Below are positions 26,576-34,208 of a stretch of DNA of 64,000 nucleotides, piece after piece (the stretch's first letter is position 1; each line of letters starts with the position of its first letter). The notes beneath the pieces were generated by a model. That model had not been told where the DNA came from and ran no database searches. It saw only the letters and a list, made by a program, of their open reading frames with translations. A program made the position numbers and the translations under genes. This stretch comes from Blastococcus sp. CPCC 205250 (GTDB lineage Bacteria; Actinomycetota; Actinomycetes; Mycobacteriales; Geodermatophilaceae). The stretch is from assembly GCF_019799925.1 (NCBI RefSeq), contig NZ_JABGCG010000004.1:372001-436000 (forward strand), in the 5' to 3' direction.

Positions 26576-27292
26576 ATGGTCGACCTGGAACTCGACGAGG
26601 GACTCGCGGTCATCACCATCGACCGCCCGCACGCGCGCAACGCCATCGCGCCGTCGACCATGGGCGAGCTGGAGGAAGCACTCGACGCGGCGGCGGGTGC
26701 GCTCGCGCTGGTCATCCGCGGAGCGGGCGACAAGGCCTTCGTCTCCGGCGGTGACCTCAAGGAGCTCGCGGCGATCCGGACGGAGGAGGACGCCGCCGCG
26801 ATGGCCTGGCGCATGCGCCGGATCTGCGACCGACTGGCGGCCTTCCCGGCCCCGGTCATCGCGGCACTCAACGGTCACACGCTGGGCGGGGGGGCCGAGG
26901 TCGCCGTCGCCGCTGACATCCGGGTCGCCGCCGACGACATCCGCATCGGCTTCACCCAGGTGACCCTGGCCATCATGCCCGCCTGGGGCGGCGCGGAGCG
27001 GCTGGCCGCACTGGTCGGGCGCGGCCGCGCCCTGATGCTCGCGGGGACCGGCACCGTGCTGGACCCCGTCGAGGCCCAGCGGCTCGGTCTGGTCGACGCC
27101 GTGTTCCCGCGTGCCTCGTTCGACGCCGGCTGGCGGGCCCTGGCGCGGTCGATCGCCAACCGTTCCGCGGGCGAGATCAAGCGCATCACGGCGCCGGGCG
27201 CCACGGCCGAGGACGCGATCCAGGCCTTCGCCGGCACGTGGGTGTCCGACGAGCACTGGCGCAAGGCCGACGAGGTCATGAAGAAGAGGTGA
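26576..27292 (+). CDS. Enoyl-CoA hydratase/isomerase-family protein
   Basis: This 238-residue crotonase-fold protein has the oxyanion-hole segments KAFVSGGDL near residue 56 and NGHTLGGGAEVAVAADI near residue 105. The first catalytic Glu of the hydratases is kept (GGGAEVA). The second, usually in QPE, is replaced: the segment reads FTQVTLAIMP. It may thus be an isomerase or another crotonase activity. The ATG at 26576 follows GGAGAG. It is divergent from the TauD operon and ends at a hairpin facing the thiolase. Confidence 0.85.
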   Translation: MVDLELDEGLAVITIDRPHARNAIAPSTMGELEEALDAAAGALALVIRGAGDKAFVSGGDLKELAAIRTEEDAAAMAWRMRRICDRLAAFPAPVIAALNGHTLGGGAEVAVAADIRVAADDIRIGFTQVTLAIMPAWGGAERLAALVGRGRALMLAGTGTVLDPVEAQRLGLVDAVFPRASFDAGWRALARSIANRSAGEIKRITAPGATAEDAIQAFAGTWVSDEHWRKADEVMKKR

Positions 27293-27299
27293 CGCCCGG

Positions 27300-27345
27300 C
27301 GTCGGGGCCCGGCGGTGGCGGCCTGCCGGCCGCCCGGCCCCGACG
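27300..27345. terminator. Hairpin terminator between convergent genes
   Basis: CGTCGGGGCC (27300-27309) pairs with GGCCCCGACG (27336-27345), and further partial pairing lies inside, between gene ends at 27292 and 27354. Confidence 0.65.
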
Positions 27346-27353
27346 TCCGCCGC

Positions 27354-28499
27354 TCAGGAGGCGAGCTCGACCACGGTCGCGTTCGCGGTGCCGCCGCCCT
27401 CGCACATCGTCTGCAGGCCGTACCGGAGCCCGGAGTCGCGCATGTGGTGGATCATGCGCGTCATCAGGACCGCCCCCGAGGCACCCAGGGGGTGCCCCAG
27501 CGCGATCGCGCCGCCGAGCGGGTTGACCCGCGCCGGGTCCGCTCCGGTCTCGGCGAGCCAGGCGAGCGGGACCGGGGCGAACGCCTCGTTGACCTCGAAG
27601 ACGCCGACGTCGGACAGCTGCAGCCCGGCCTTGTCCAGCACCTTCGCCGTCGCCGGGATGGGACCGGTCAGCATCAGGACGGGGTCGGACCCGGTGACCG
27701 CACCGGCGCGGTAGCGGACCAGCGGCGTCAGCCCGAGCTCCCGCGCCTTCTCCGGCGTCGTGACCAGCAGCGCCGCGGCGCCGTCGGAGATCTGCGAGGA
27801 GTTGCCGGCGTGGATCACCCCGTCCTCGGCGAAGGCGGGCTCGAGTCCGGAGAGGCTGTCGACGGAAGTACCGCGGCGGATGCCCTCGTCGGCGGTGACC
27901 GTCGTGTCACCGGTCTCCACGGCGAGGATCTGCGCCTCGAAGGCGCCGGCGTCCTGTGCCGCCGCCGCGCGCGCGTGGGACTCCGCGGAGAACTCGTCCA
28001 GCCGTTCCCGGGAGAAGCCCCACTTCTCGGCGATGCGCTCGGCCGACACCCCCTGGTTGAACGAGAAGCCGTCGTAGCGGTCGATCGCCGCCGGTCCGTA
28101 CGGCATCCCCTCGGCCCGGGCCGAACCCAGCGGTACCCGGCTCATCACCTCGACGCCGCCGGCGACCACGACGTCCTGCTGCCCCGACATCACCGCCTGG
28201 GCGGCGAAGTCGAGGGACTGCTGCGACGAGCCGCACGCCCGGTTGACCGTGGTGCCGGGGATCTCCTCGGGCCAGCCGGCGGCCAGGACCGAGTACCGGC
28301 CGATGTTGCTCGACTGGTCACCAACCTGGGACACGCAGCCCCAGACGACGTCGTCGACGACCTCCGGCCCGACGCCCGCACGGCGCAGCAGCTCGTTGAG
28401 CACCAGCCCGGACAGGTCGGCGGGGTGGACGCCGGCCAGCCCGCCCCTGCGCCTGCCCACCGGCGTGCGCACCGCCTCGACGATGACCGCCTCGCGCAT
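27354..28499 (-). CDS. Acetyl-CoA C-acyltransferase (thiolase)
   Basis: This 381-residue thiolase has all catalytic residues: Cys89 in RACGSSQQ, His336 in GHPLGASG and Cys366 in MCEGGGTAN. It should cleave 3-oxoacyl-CoA to acetyl-CoA in beta-oxidation. The ATG at 28499 has GGCGGAGAAGG upstream; the reading to 28544 has no better site. It follows the acyl-CoA dehydrogenase gene after 79 bp and is probably cotranscribed. Chain-length preference cannot be told. Confidence 0.92.
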   Translation of the reverse strand: MREAVIVEAVRTPVGRRRGGLAGVHPADLSGLVLNELLRRAGVGPEVVDDVVWGCVSQVGDQSSNIGRYSVLAAGWPEEIPGTTVNRACGSSQQSLDFAAQAVMSGQQDVVVAGGVEVMSRVPLGSARAEGMPYGPAAIDRYDGFSFNQGVSAERIAEKWGFSRERLDEFSAESHARAAAAQDAGAFEAQILAVETGDTTVTADEGIRRGTSVDSLSGLEPAFAEDGVIHAGNSSQISDGAAALLVTTPEKARELGLTPLVRYRAGAVTGSDPVLMLTGPIPATAKVLDKAGLQLSDVGVFEVNEAFAPVPLAWLAETGADPARVNPLGGAIALGHPLGASGAVLMTRMIHHMRDSGLRYGLQTMCEGGGTANATVVELAS

Positions 28500-28578
28500 C
28501 CTTCTCCGCCCTCTCCCTCGTCCGTGGGTGCGACCGTCGACCACCGGGACCGGCGTCGGCGGGTGGTGCTCGGTGGCG

Positions 28579-29745
28579 TCAGTAGCTCCGCGGGAGTCCC
28601 AGCACGTGCGAGCCCAGGTAGTTCAGGACCATCTCCTGGCTGATCGGGGCGATCTTCATCAGCCGCGCCTCGCGGAAGTACCGCGCGACGTTGTACTCCT
28701 CGGCGTAGCCCATCCCGCCGTGGGTCTGCAGCGCGCGGTCGGCGGCGGCGAAGCCGGCGTCCGCGCAGAGGTACTTCGCGGTGTTGGCCTCCCGGCCGCA
28801 CGGGCGTCCGTTGTCGTAGAGCCAGGTCGCCTTGCGCAGCACCAGTTCGGCGGCGTCCAGCCGGGCCAGCGAGTCGGCGAGCGGGAACTGGATGCCCTGG
28901 TTCATGCCGATCGGCCGGCCGAAGACCTCGCGCTCGTTCCCGTAGGCGACCGCCCGGTCCAGGGCCACCCGGCCGATGCCGAGGGCCTCGGCGGCGATGA
29001 GCATCCGCTCGGGGTTGAGCCCGTCCAGGATGTAGGTGAAGCCCTTGCCCTCCTCGCCGACCCGGTCCTCGACCGGGATGCGCAGGTCGTCGATGAAGAG
29101 CTCGTTCGAGGTGACGGCGTTGCGACCCATCTTCCGGATGGGCCGGACGTCGACGTGCGCGCGGTCGAGGTCGGTCATGAACAGCGTCATGCCGTCGGTC
29201 TTGCGGGAGACGTCCTCGAGCTTCGTCGTCCGGGTCAGGAGGAGGATCTTCTCCGACTCCACCGCCTTGGAGATCCAGACCTTGCGGCCGTTGACGACGT
29301 AGCTGTCGCCGTCCCGGCGGGCGAACGTCGTGATCCGGGAGGTGTCCAGACCCGCGCCGGGCTCCGTGACGCCGAAGCACACGTGCAGGTCACCGCTGGC
29401 GATGCGCGGCAGCGTGCGCGCCTTGAGCTCCTCGGAGCCGTGGACCACCACCGGGTGCATGCCGAAGATGGACATGTGGATCGCACTGGCGGCGTTCATG
29501 CCGCCACCGGACCGGGCGACCTCCTCCAGCAGCAGGGACGCCTCGGTGATGCCGAGCCCGTGGCCGCCGTAGGCCTCAGGGATGGTGAGCCCGAGCCATC
29601 CGCCGGCGGCGATCGCCTCGTAGTACTCGCTCGGGAACTCGTGGTCCCGGTCCTTCTCGGCCCAGTAGTGGTCGTCGAAGCGGCGGACCAGCGCGGCCAC
29701 CGACTTGCGGATCAGCTCCTGGTCCTCGGTCAGGTCGAACTCCAC
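28579..29745 (-). CDS. Acyl-CoA dehydrogenase
   Basis: This 388-residue flavoenzyme introduces the 2,3 double bond into an acyl-CoA. The substrate/FAD segment CFGVTEPGAGLDTSRI lies near residue 125. The C-terminal LQTHGGMGYAEEYNVAR carries the usual catalytic-base position. The GTG at 29745 follows AGGAGG nine bases away; the reading to 29883 would run over the promoter. It leads a dehydrogenase-thiolase unit. A TTGACATC-type palindrome sits 125-138 bp upstream in the region shared with the divergent small gene at 29955. Confidence 0.92.
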   Translation of the reverse strand: MEFDLTEDQELIRKSVAALVRRFDDHYWAEKDRDHEFPSEYYEAIAAGGWLGLTIPEAYGGHGLGITEASLLLEEVARSGGGMNAASAIHMSIFGMHPVVVHGSEELKARTLPRIASGDLHVCFGVTEPGAGLDTSRITTFARRDGDSYVVNGRKVWISKAVESEKILLLTRTTKLEDVSRKTDGMTLFMTDLDRAHVDVRPIRKMGRNAVTSNELFIDDLRIPVEDRVGEEGKGFTYILDGLNPERMLIAAEALGIGRVALDRAVAYGNEREVFGRPIGMNQGIQFPLADSLARLDAAELVLRKATWLYDNGRPCGREANTAKYLCADAGFAAADRALQTHGGMGYAEEYNVARYFREARLMKIAPISQEMVLNYLGSHVLGLPRSY

Positions 29746-29869
29746 GACCCCCACCCTCCTCGAGCTGCAGACGGCCTCGCCACGGCCGATCCCCTGGGAC
29801 GGCGACGTGGCGCCGCGGACGGCAGCCCTCACCCCGACCCTGCGGCGCTTCCGAGTCTTGACGCTTTTT

Positions 29870-29883
29870 GATGCCGATGTCAA
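29870..29883 (-). promoter_or_regulatory. CTGACATCGACGTC-type site 2
   Basis: On the minus strand it reads TTGACATCGGCATC (11 of 14) within a palindrome at 29868-29883. A TTGACA -35-like element on the minus strand overlaps it. Just right of it, TATTCAGTCACTCG (29884-29897) faintly resembles the other operator type at 26374 and 41510. Confidence 0.45.
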
Positions 29884-29954
29884 TATTCAGTCACTCGATG
29901 AACAACGTCCCCGGCCGGTACCCGTCCGCCGGGGAGACCTGGAGGAGCATCGGT

Positions 29955-30281
29955 ATGGCACTGCCCGCGGAGTTCGCCGACCTGGAGCCCTACGGGGACT
30001 GGATCCTCCCGACCGAGCCCCAGCGTTACGACAAGCGCCTCGCCTCCACGATGGAGCAGATGCAGGCGTTCTACGACGCGGCCTTCCCCCGGCTGGAGAA
30101 CGCCCTGAGCTACCTCGGCGACACCCCGCTCGAGGAGCTGACCGAGCCGGAGAAGAACCTGCTCTACCTGATGCAGTCGCTGGTCATGGTGTCCTTCCCG
30201 ATCGAGCTGTGGCGCCAGCCGCGGGTGCCGGACACCGGTGCCGCCTACCTCGACCTGATCGTCGAGCCGGTCGTCGCCTGA
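29955..30281 (+). CDS. Small conserved-looking protein, function unknown
   Basis: This 108-residue acidic soluble protein has no signal peptide and no membrane helix. It is rich in aromatic and acidic residues, with ILPTEPQRYDKRLASTMEQM near the N-terminus and SFPIELWRQPRVPD toward the C-terminus. The ATG at 29955 is preceded by an excellent GGAGGAG. It is divergent from the acyl-CoA dehydrogenase and shares its promoter region, so a role in the same pathway is likely, perhaps as a small subunit or accessory protein. I do not recognise the family. Confidence 0.75.
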   Translation: MALPAEFADLEPYGDWILPTEPQRYDKRLASTMEQMQAFYDAAFPRLENALSYLGDTPLEELTEPEKNLLYLMQSLVMVSFPIELWRQPRVPDTGAAYLDLIVEPVVA

Positions 30282-30313
30282 CCCCCCGGGGGCGCCGCAG
30301 CCGCGCCCCCGCC

Positions 30314-30358
30314 GAACCGGGCACCGGAGGACCCCCGAGGGTCCCCGGTGCCCGGTTC
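30314..30358. terminator. Strong bidirectional hairpin terminator
   Basis: A 14-bp perfect stem (GAACCGGGCACCGG at 30314-30327 with 30345-30358) continues inward as GGACCC/GGGTCC. It lies between convergent gene ends at 30281 and 30366 and closes the long leftward Rieske-mutase operon. Confidence 0.85.
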
Positions 30359-30365
30359 GCTGTGG

Positions 30366-31304
30366 TCACTCGGCGGGCAGCCCCAGGAGCCGCCTCGCCG
30401 CGCCGTAGACGTCGCAGCCACCGTCGCCGACCTCGGCCACGAGGCCGTCGAGGTCCGGGTGGCCGCGGAGCAGGGTCTGGGCCAGCGACAGCACCTGCAG
30501 CCGGGCGCGCGCCCTCCGGCGCTCGGGGTCGTCCGCGCGGTGGTGGGCCTCGATCGCCTCGACCAGCGCGGGCACCCCCTCACCGCGGGAGGCCACCAGG
30601 GTGAGCACCGGAGCGCCGGTCTCCACGCGCAGCTCGCGGACGGTCCGCTCCGCGCCCTCCCGGTCGGCCTTGTTGACCACCAGCAGGTCGGCCACCTCCA
30701 GCAGACCGGCCTTGGCGGCCTGCACCGCGTCGCCGGCCCCGGGGTTCAGGACGACGACCGTGGGGTCGGCCACGGCCGCGATCTCCACCTCGGACTGGCC
30801 GACGCCGACGCTCTCCAGCAGCACCACGTCGAAGTCCAGGGCCGCCAGCACCCGCACGGCGGCCGGCACCGCCGCCGCCAGCCCGCCCAGGTGCCCCCGG
30901 GTCGCCAGAGAGCGGATGAGCACGTCCGGATCGGACACGTGCTGCGCCATCCGGATCCGGTCCCCCAGGATCGCTCCCCCGCTGTACGGGGACGAGGGGT
31001 CGACGGCGAGCACGGCGACGCGCAGGCCGCGCTCGCGGTAGGCCCCGACGAGCGCCGCGATGGTCGTGGACTTGCCCGCGCCCGGCGGCCCGGTCAGCCC
31101 GATCACCCGGATCGGCGCGGGATCGATCGCCTCCAGCAGGACACGTCGCTGCGGCCCCTCCGCGAGCGACAGCAGCCGCCCGGCCGCCCGGCGACCACCG
31201 CCCCGGGCCGCGCCGAGCAGCTCCAGGACGGCGGCGCGGTCCGGCGCCGCAGCGGCGGATCCGATGCGCGGGCGGTCCGGGCCGGCGTTCAGTCCTGCGT
31301 CCAC
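30366..31304 (-). CDS. meaB: MeaB/ArgK-type GTPase, chaperone of a B12-dependent acyl-CoA mutase
   Basis: This 312-residue G3E-type GTPase protects and loads B12-dependent acyl-CoA mutases. The P-loop is GPPGAGKST (residues 72-80), followed by VAVLAVDPSSP, the LLESVGVGQSE switch and the base-binding NKAD. The GTG at 31304 has TGAGGGAA upstream and overlaps the end of the synthetase gene by 16 bases. It is the last gene of the Rieske-mutase operon, which fits the mutase subunits encoded three and four genes earlier. The N-terminal extension of about 60 residues is usual for the family. Confidence 0.92.
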   Translation of the reverse strand: MDAGLNAGPDRPRIGSAAAAPDRAAVLELLGAARGGGRRAAGRLLSLAEGPQRRVLLEAIDPAPIRVIGLTGPPGAGKSTTIAALVGAYRERGLRVAVLAVDPSSPYSGGAILGDRIRMAQHVSDPDVLIRSLATRGHLGGLAAAVPAAVRVLAALDFDVVLLESVGVGQSEVEIAAVADPTVVVLNPGAGDAVQAAKAGLLEVADLLVVNKADREGAERTVRELRVETGAPVLTLVASRGEGVPALVEAIEAHHRADDPERRRARARLQVLSLAQTLLRGHPDLDGLVAEVGDGGCDVYGAARRLLGLPAE

Positions 31305-32722
31305 ACGCGTTCCCTCAGGACGCGCCGGAGCACCTTGCCCGACGGCAGGCGCGGGATCTCGCCGACGAACTCCACCCGGCTGGGGCGCTTGTAGGACGCC
31401 AGCTGCTCCCCCACGAGGTCCAGCAGCTCCTCCGCGGCGACGGGCCTGGCGACCGACACGGCAGCCACCACCGCCTCGCCGTCCACCGGGTCGGGGACGC
31501 CGAAGACGGCGCAGTCGGCCACCGCCGGGTGGCCGTGCAGCACGGCCTCCACCTCCGCCGGGGCGACCTGGAACCCCCGCACCTTGATTATCTCCTTGGA
31601 CCGGTCCGTGAGCGTCACCCAGCCCCCGGCGTCGACGGTGCCCACGTCCCCGGTCCGGTACCAGCCGTCGCAGAACGCGTCGGCGGTCGCCTCGGCCGGG
31701 AGGTACCCGGCCATCAGCGACGGGGCGCGGGCCTGGATCTCCCCCACCTCCCCCGGCGGCAGCGGGACGCCGGCCTCGAGCGAGACCACCCGCAGCTCGA
31801 CCCCCGGGACCGCGCGGCCGGCGCTGTCGAGCCGGGCGCCGTCCAGCGGGTTGCAGGCGATGACGGGGAGCTCGGAGGCCCCGTAGGCCGGCACCCAGCC
31901 CACCCCGGTGCGCCGGGTGACCGTCTCGGCGACGCTGGGGGTCACCGGGGTGGCGCCCCACATGATGAAGCGCAGCGAGGACAGGTCGTAGCTCTCCAGC
32001 CGGGGGTGGTCGGCCATGGCCAGCGCGATCGGGGCGACCGCCATCTCGACGGTGATGCGGTCGTCCTGGATGCAGCCCAGCACCCGGTCGAGATCGAAGC
32101 GGCGGTGCAGCCGCAGCCACGCGCCGGTGTCGAGCGCGGTGACGATGTTGAGCAGCCCGAGGATGTGCGACGGCGGCGTGGCCACCTGCAGCCGGTCGTC
32201 CGCCGTGAGCCCCAGGGCGTCGCGCCAGTGGACGACGGCTGCCCGCAGGCTGGCGTGGGTGTGCCGCACGGCCTTCGGCATGCCGGTGGTCCCCGAGCTG
32301 AACACCAGCACGGCGTCCGCCGCCGGGTCGGTCGCTCGTGCCGGGCCGTCGGCGTCCGGTGCGATCGGGTCGTCGAGCGACACCATCGGCAGGAGCCCGG
32401 CCAGGACGGGGTGGTCGCCGACCGCGTGGTCCGGCGCGGTGATCCGCAGCGCGTGCTCGGTCTCGCCGCGTCGCCACGCCGGGCTGAGGAGCACCACCGC
32501 AGCGCCCAGCCGCCAGATCGCGAGCACCGCGACCACGAACTCGGGCCGGTTCGACGACATGAGCGCGACGCGGTCCCCCGGCCGCACCCCGCGCGCCGCC
32601 AGCGTGCCGGCGAGCCCACCGGCCAGGGCGTGCAGGTGCGCGGCGGAGAACCCCTGGTCCTCGAAGGCCAGCACCGTGCGCTCGGCGGCCGGGCCGCCCG
32701 CGGGCGTGGGTGTCGGGCTCAT
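31289..32722 (-). CDS. Acyl-CoA synthetase (AMP-forming)
   Basis: This 477-residue adenylate-forming ligase activates a carboxylic acid to its CoA thioester. It has the P-loop-like FSSGTTGMPKAVRH near residue 150, YGASE in the middle, WYRTGDVG near residue 365 and the C-terminal lysine in PSGKVLRR. It is on the short side for the family, lacking part of the usual N-terminus. The ATG at 32722 has GAGGGGA upstream. It lies between the CoA-transferase and meaB in the long operon, so the operon carries two alternative CoA-activation routes. Confidence 0.9.
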   Translation of the reverse strand: MSPTPTPAGGPAAERTVLAFEDQGFSAAHLHALAGGLAGTLAARGVRPGDRVALMSSNRPEFVVAVLAIWRLGAAVVLLSPAWRRGETEHALRITAPDHAVGDHPVLAGLLPMVSLDDPIAPDADGPARATDPAADAVLVFSSGTTGMPKAVRHTHASLRAAVVHWRDALGLTADDRLQVATPPSHILGLLNIVTALDTGAWLRLHRRFDLDRVLGCIQDDRITVEMAVAPIALAMADHPRLESYDLSSLRFIMWGATPVTPSVAETVTRRTGVGWVPAYGASELPVIACNPLDGARLDSAGRAVPGVELRVVSLEAGVPLPPGEVGEIQARAPSLMAGYLPAEATADAFCDGWYRTGDVGTVDAGGWVTLTDRSKEIIKVRGFQVAPAEVEAVLHGHPAVADCAVFGVPDPVDGEAVVAAVSVARPVAAEELLDLVGEQLASYKRPSRVEFVGEIPRLPSGKVLRRVLRERVWTQD

Positions 32723-32754
32723 GCCTCGGGGTCCCCTCTCGTGTGGCGCCGGCA

Positions 32755-33807
32755 CTAGGCGGACGCCGGCACGGCGCCGTGCTCCCCGAGGCTCGGCGGC
32801 GGTCCGTAGGCGGGCTGGTGGCCGGGGATCCGGATCGGACTGCCCACGAGGCGGAAGCCCCCGGCCTCGACCACCATCTCCGGGGTCGCGTCCAGGGCCT
32901 CGGGCAGGGACCGCACGGCGGCCGCCGGGACACCCAGCGGCCGCAGCCGCTCCTCCCAGCCGACCGCCGAGTCGCCGGACAGCGCCGCCGTCACCGCGGC
33001 GACGACCTCCTCGCGACGGGCGGCACGCTCGGCCATCGAGGTGAACCCGTCGATCCCGGCCTCGCCGGCGAAGGCCGCCCAGAAGCGGTCGTGGGTGACG
33101 AACAGCGCCAGGTGGCCCGCCGCCGTCGGGAACAGCTGCGCCGGTACGTAGAACGAGTGCGCTCCGGACGGCAGCCGCCCGGGGCTGACCCCGTCGTTCA
33201 GGTAGGCCGACGCCTTGTAGTTCAGCTGGGAGAGCATCACGTCCCGGAGGGAGACGTCCACCTGACCGCCCCGGCCCGACACGATCTGGGCGAGCAGGCC
33301 CAGGGCGGCGGCCAGGCCGGCCGAGTTGTCGGCCGCGGAGTAGCCCGGCAGCGTCGGCGGGTCGTCGGGGTCACCGGTCAGCGCGGCCACGCCGGTCAGC
33401 GCCTGGATCACGTAGTCGAACGCGGGGTCGTCCCCACCGTCGAGGCCGTACCCGGTGAGCGCCACGCAGACGATCCGCTCGTTGTGCTCGCGCAACGCGT
33501 CGTAGGTCAGCCCGAGCTTGCGGATCGCCGACGGCTTCATGTTGACCAGCAGCGCGTGCGACTCGGCCACGAGCTCGTGCAGCCGCGCCCGGTCCTCCGG
33601 CTCGTCCAGCCGCAGGACGATGCTGCGCTTCCCGCGGTTGATGCTGGCGAAGTAGGCGGGTGTCACCTGCCGGGACAGGTCCCCGGTCGGCGGCTCGATC
33701 TTGGTGACCTCGGCACCGAGGTCGGCCAGCAGCATCGTCGCGTAGGGGCCGGCGAGGATGTGCCCGACCTCGAGCACCCGGATGCCGGCGAGCGGTCCGG
33801 CACTCAC
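32755..33807 (-). CDS. Class III CoA-transferase (CaiB/BaiF family)
   Basis: This 350-residue CoA-transferase has the N-terminal VLEVGHILAGPYATMLLADL and EVTKIEPP signatures, and the catalytic Asp in AFDYVIQALTG. It would move CoA between an acyl-CoA donor and an acid. The GTG at 33807 overlaps the mutase small-subunit stop as GTGA, so it is translationally coupled to the mutase. That coupling suggests it supplies the mutase substrate or recovers CoA from its product. Confidence 0.9.
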   Translation of the reverse strand: MSAGPLAGIRVLEVGHILAGPYATMLLADLGAEVTKIEPPTGDLSRQVTPAYFASINRGKRSIVLRLDEPEDRARLHELVAESHALLVNMKPSAIRKLGLTYDALREHNERIVCVALTGYGLDGGDDPAFDYVIQALTGVAALTGDPDDPPTLPGYSAADNSAGLAAALGLLAQIVSGRGGQVDVSLRDVMLSQLNYKASAYLNDGVSPGRLPSGAHSFYVPAQLFPTAAGHLALFVTHDRFWAAFAGEAGIDGFTSMAERAARREEVVAAVTAALSGDSAVGWEERLRPLGVPAAAVRSLPEALDATPEMVVEAGGFRLVGSPIRIPGHQPAYGPPPSLGEHGAVPASA

Positions 33808-34208
33808 TGCACGGGAGCCTGCGTGGCGGTGAGCGCGCGCACCTCGGCCACGAGGGTCTCCAGGGACGTGCCGGTGGGGAACACGGCGGCCACGCCCACC
33901 TCGCGCAGCTTGGGGACGTCGGCCGCGGGGATGGTCCCGCCGACGATGACCGCGATGTCGCCGGCGTCCGCGGCCCGCAGGCCCTCGACGGTGCGCTCGG
34001 CCAGGGCGAGGTGGGCGCCGGAGAGGATGCTCAGCCCGACGACGGCGACGTCCTCCTGCAGCGCGATCGAGACGATGTCCTCGATGCGCTGGCGGATGCC
34101 GGTGAAGACCACCTCGAACCCGGCGTCGCGCAGCGCACGGGCGACGATCTTGGCCCCGCGGTCGTGGCCGTCGAGGCCGGGCTTGGCGACCAGGATGCGT
34201 GCGGGCAT
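33804..34208 (-). CDS. B12-binding small subunit of an acyl-CoA mutase
   Basis: This 134-residue cobalamin-binding domain has the signature DGHDRG (DxHxxG), whose His replaces the lower cobalt ligand, followed by SILSGAH and VGGTIP. It would pair with the large subunit encoded immediately upstream. The ATG at 34208 shares its A with the large-subunit stop, so the two are coupled. Two-gene mutases of this size occur in archaeal methylmalonyl-CoA, isobutyryl-CoA and 2-hydroxyisobutyryl-CoA mutases. Actinobacterial methylmalonyl-CoA mutase instead has two large subunits. Confidence 0.93.
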   Translation of the reverse strand: MPARILVAKPGLDGHDRGAKIVARALRDAGFEVVFTGIRQRIEDIVSIALQEDVAVVGLSILSGAHLALAERTVEGLRAADAGDIAVIVGGTIPAADVPKLREVGVAAVFPTGTSLETLVAEVRALTATQAPVQ

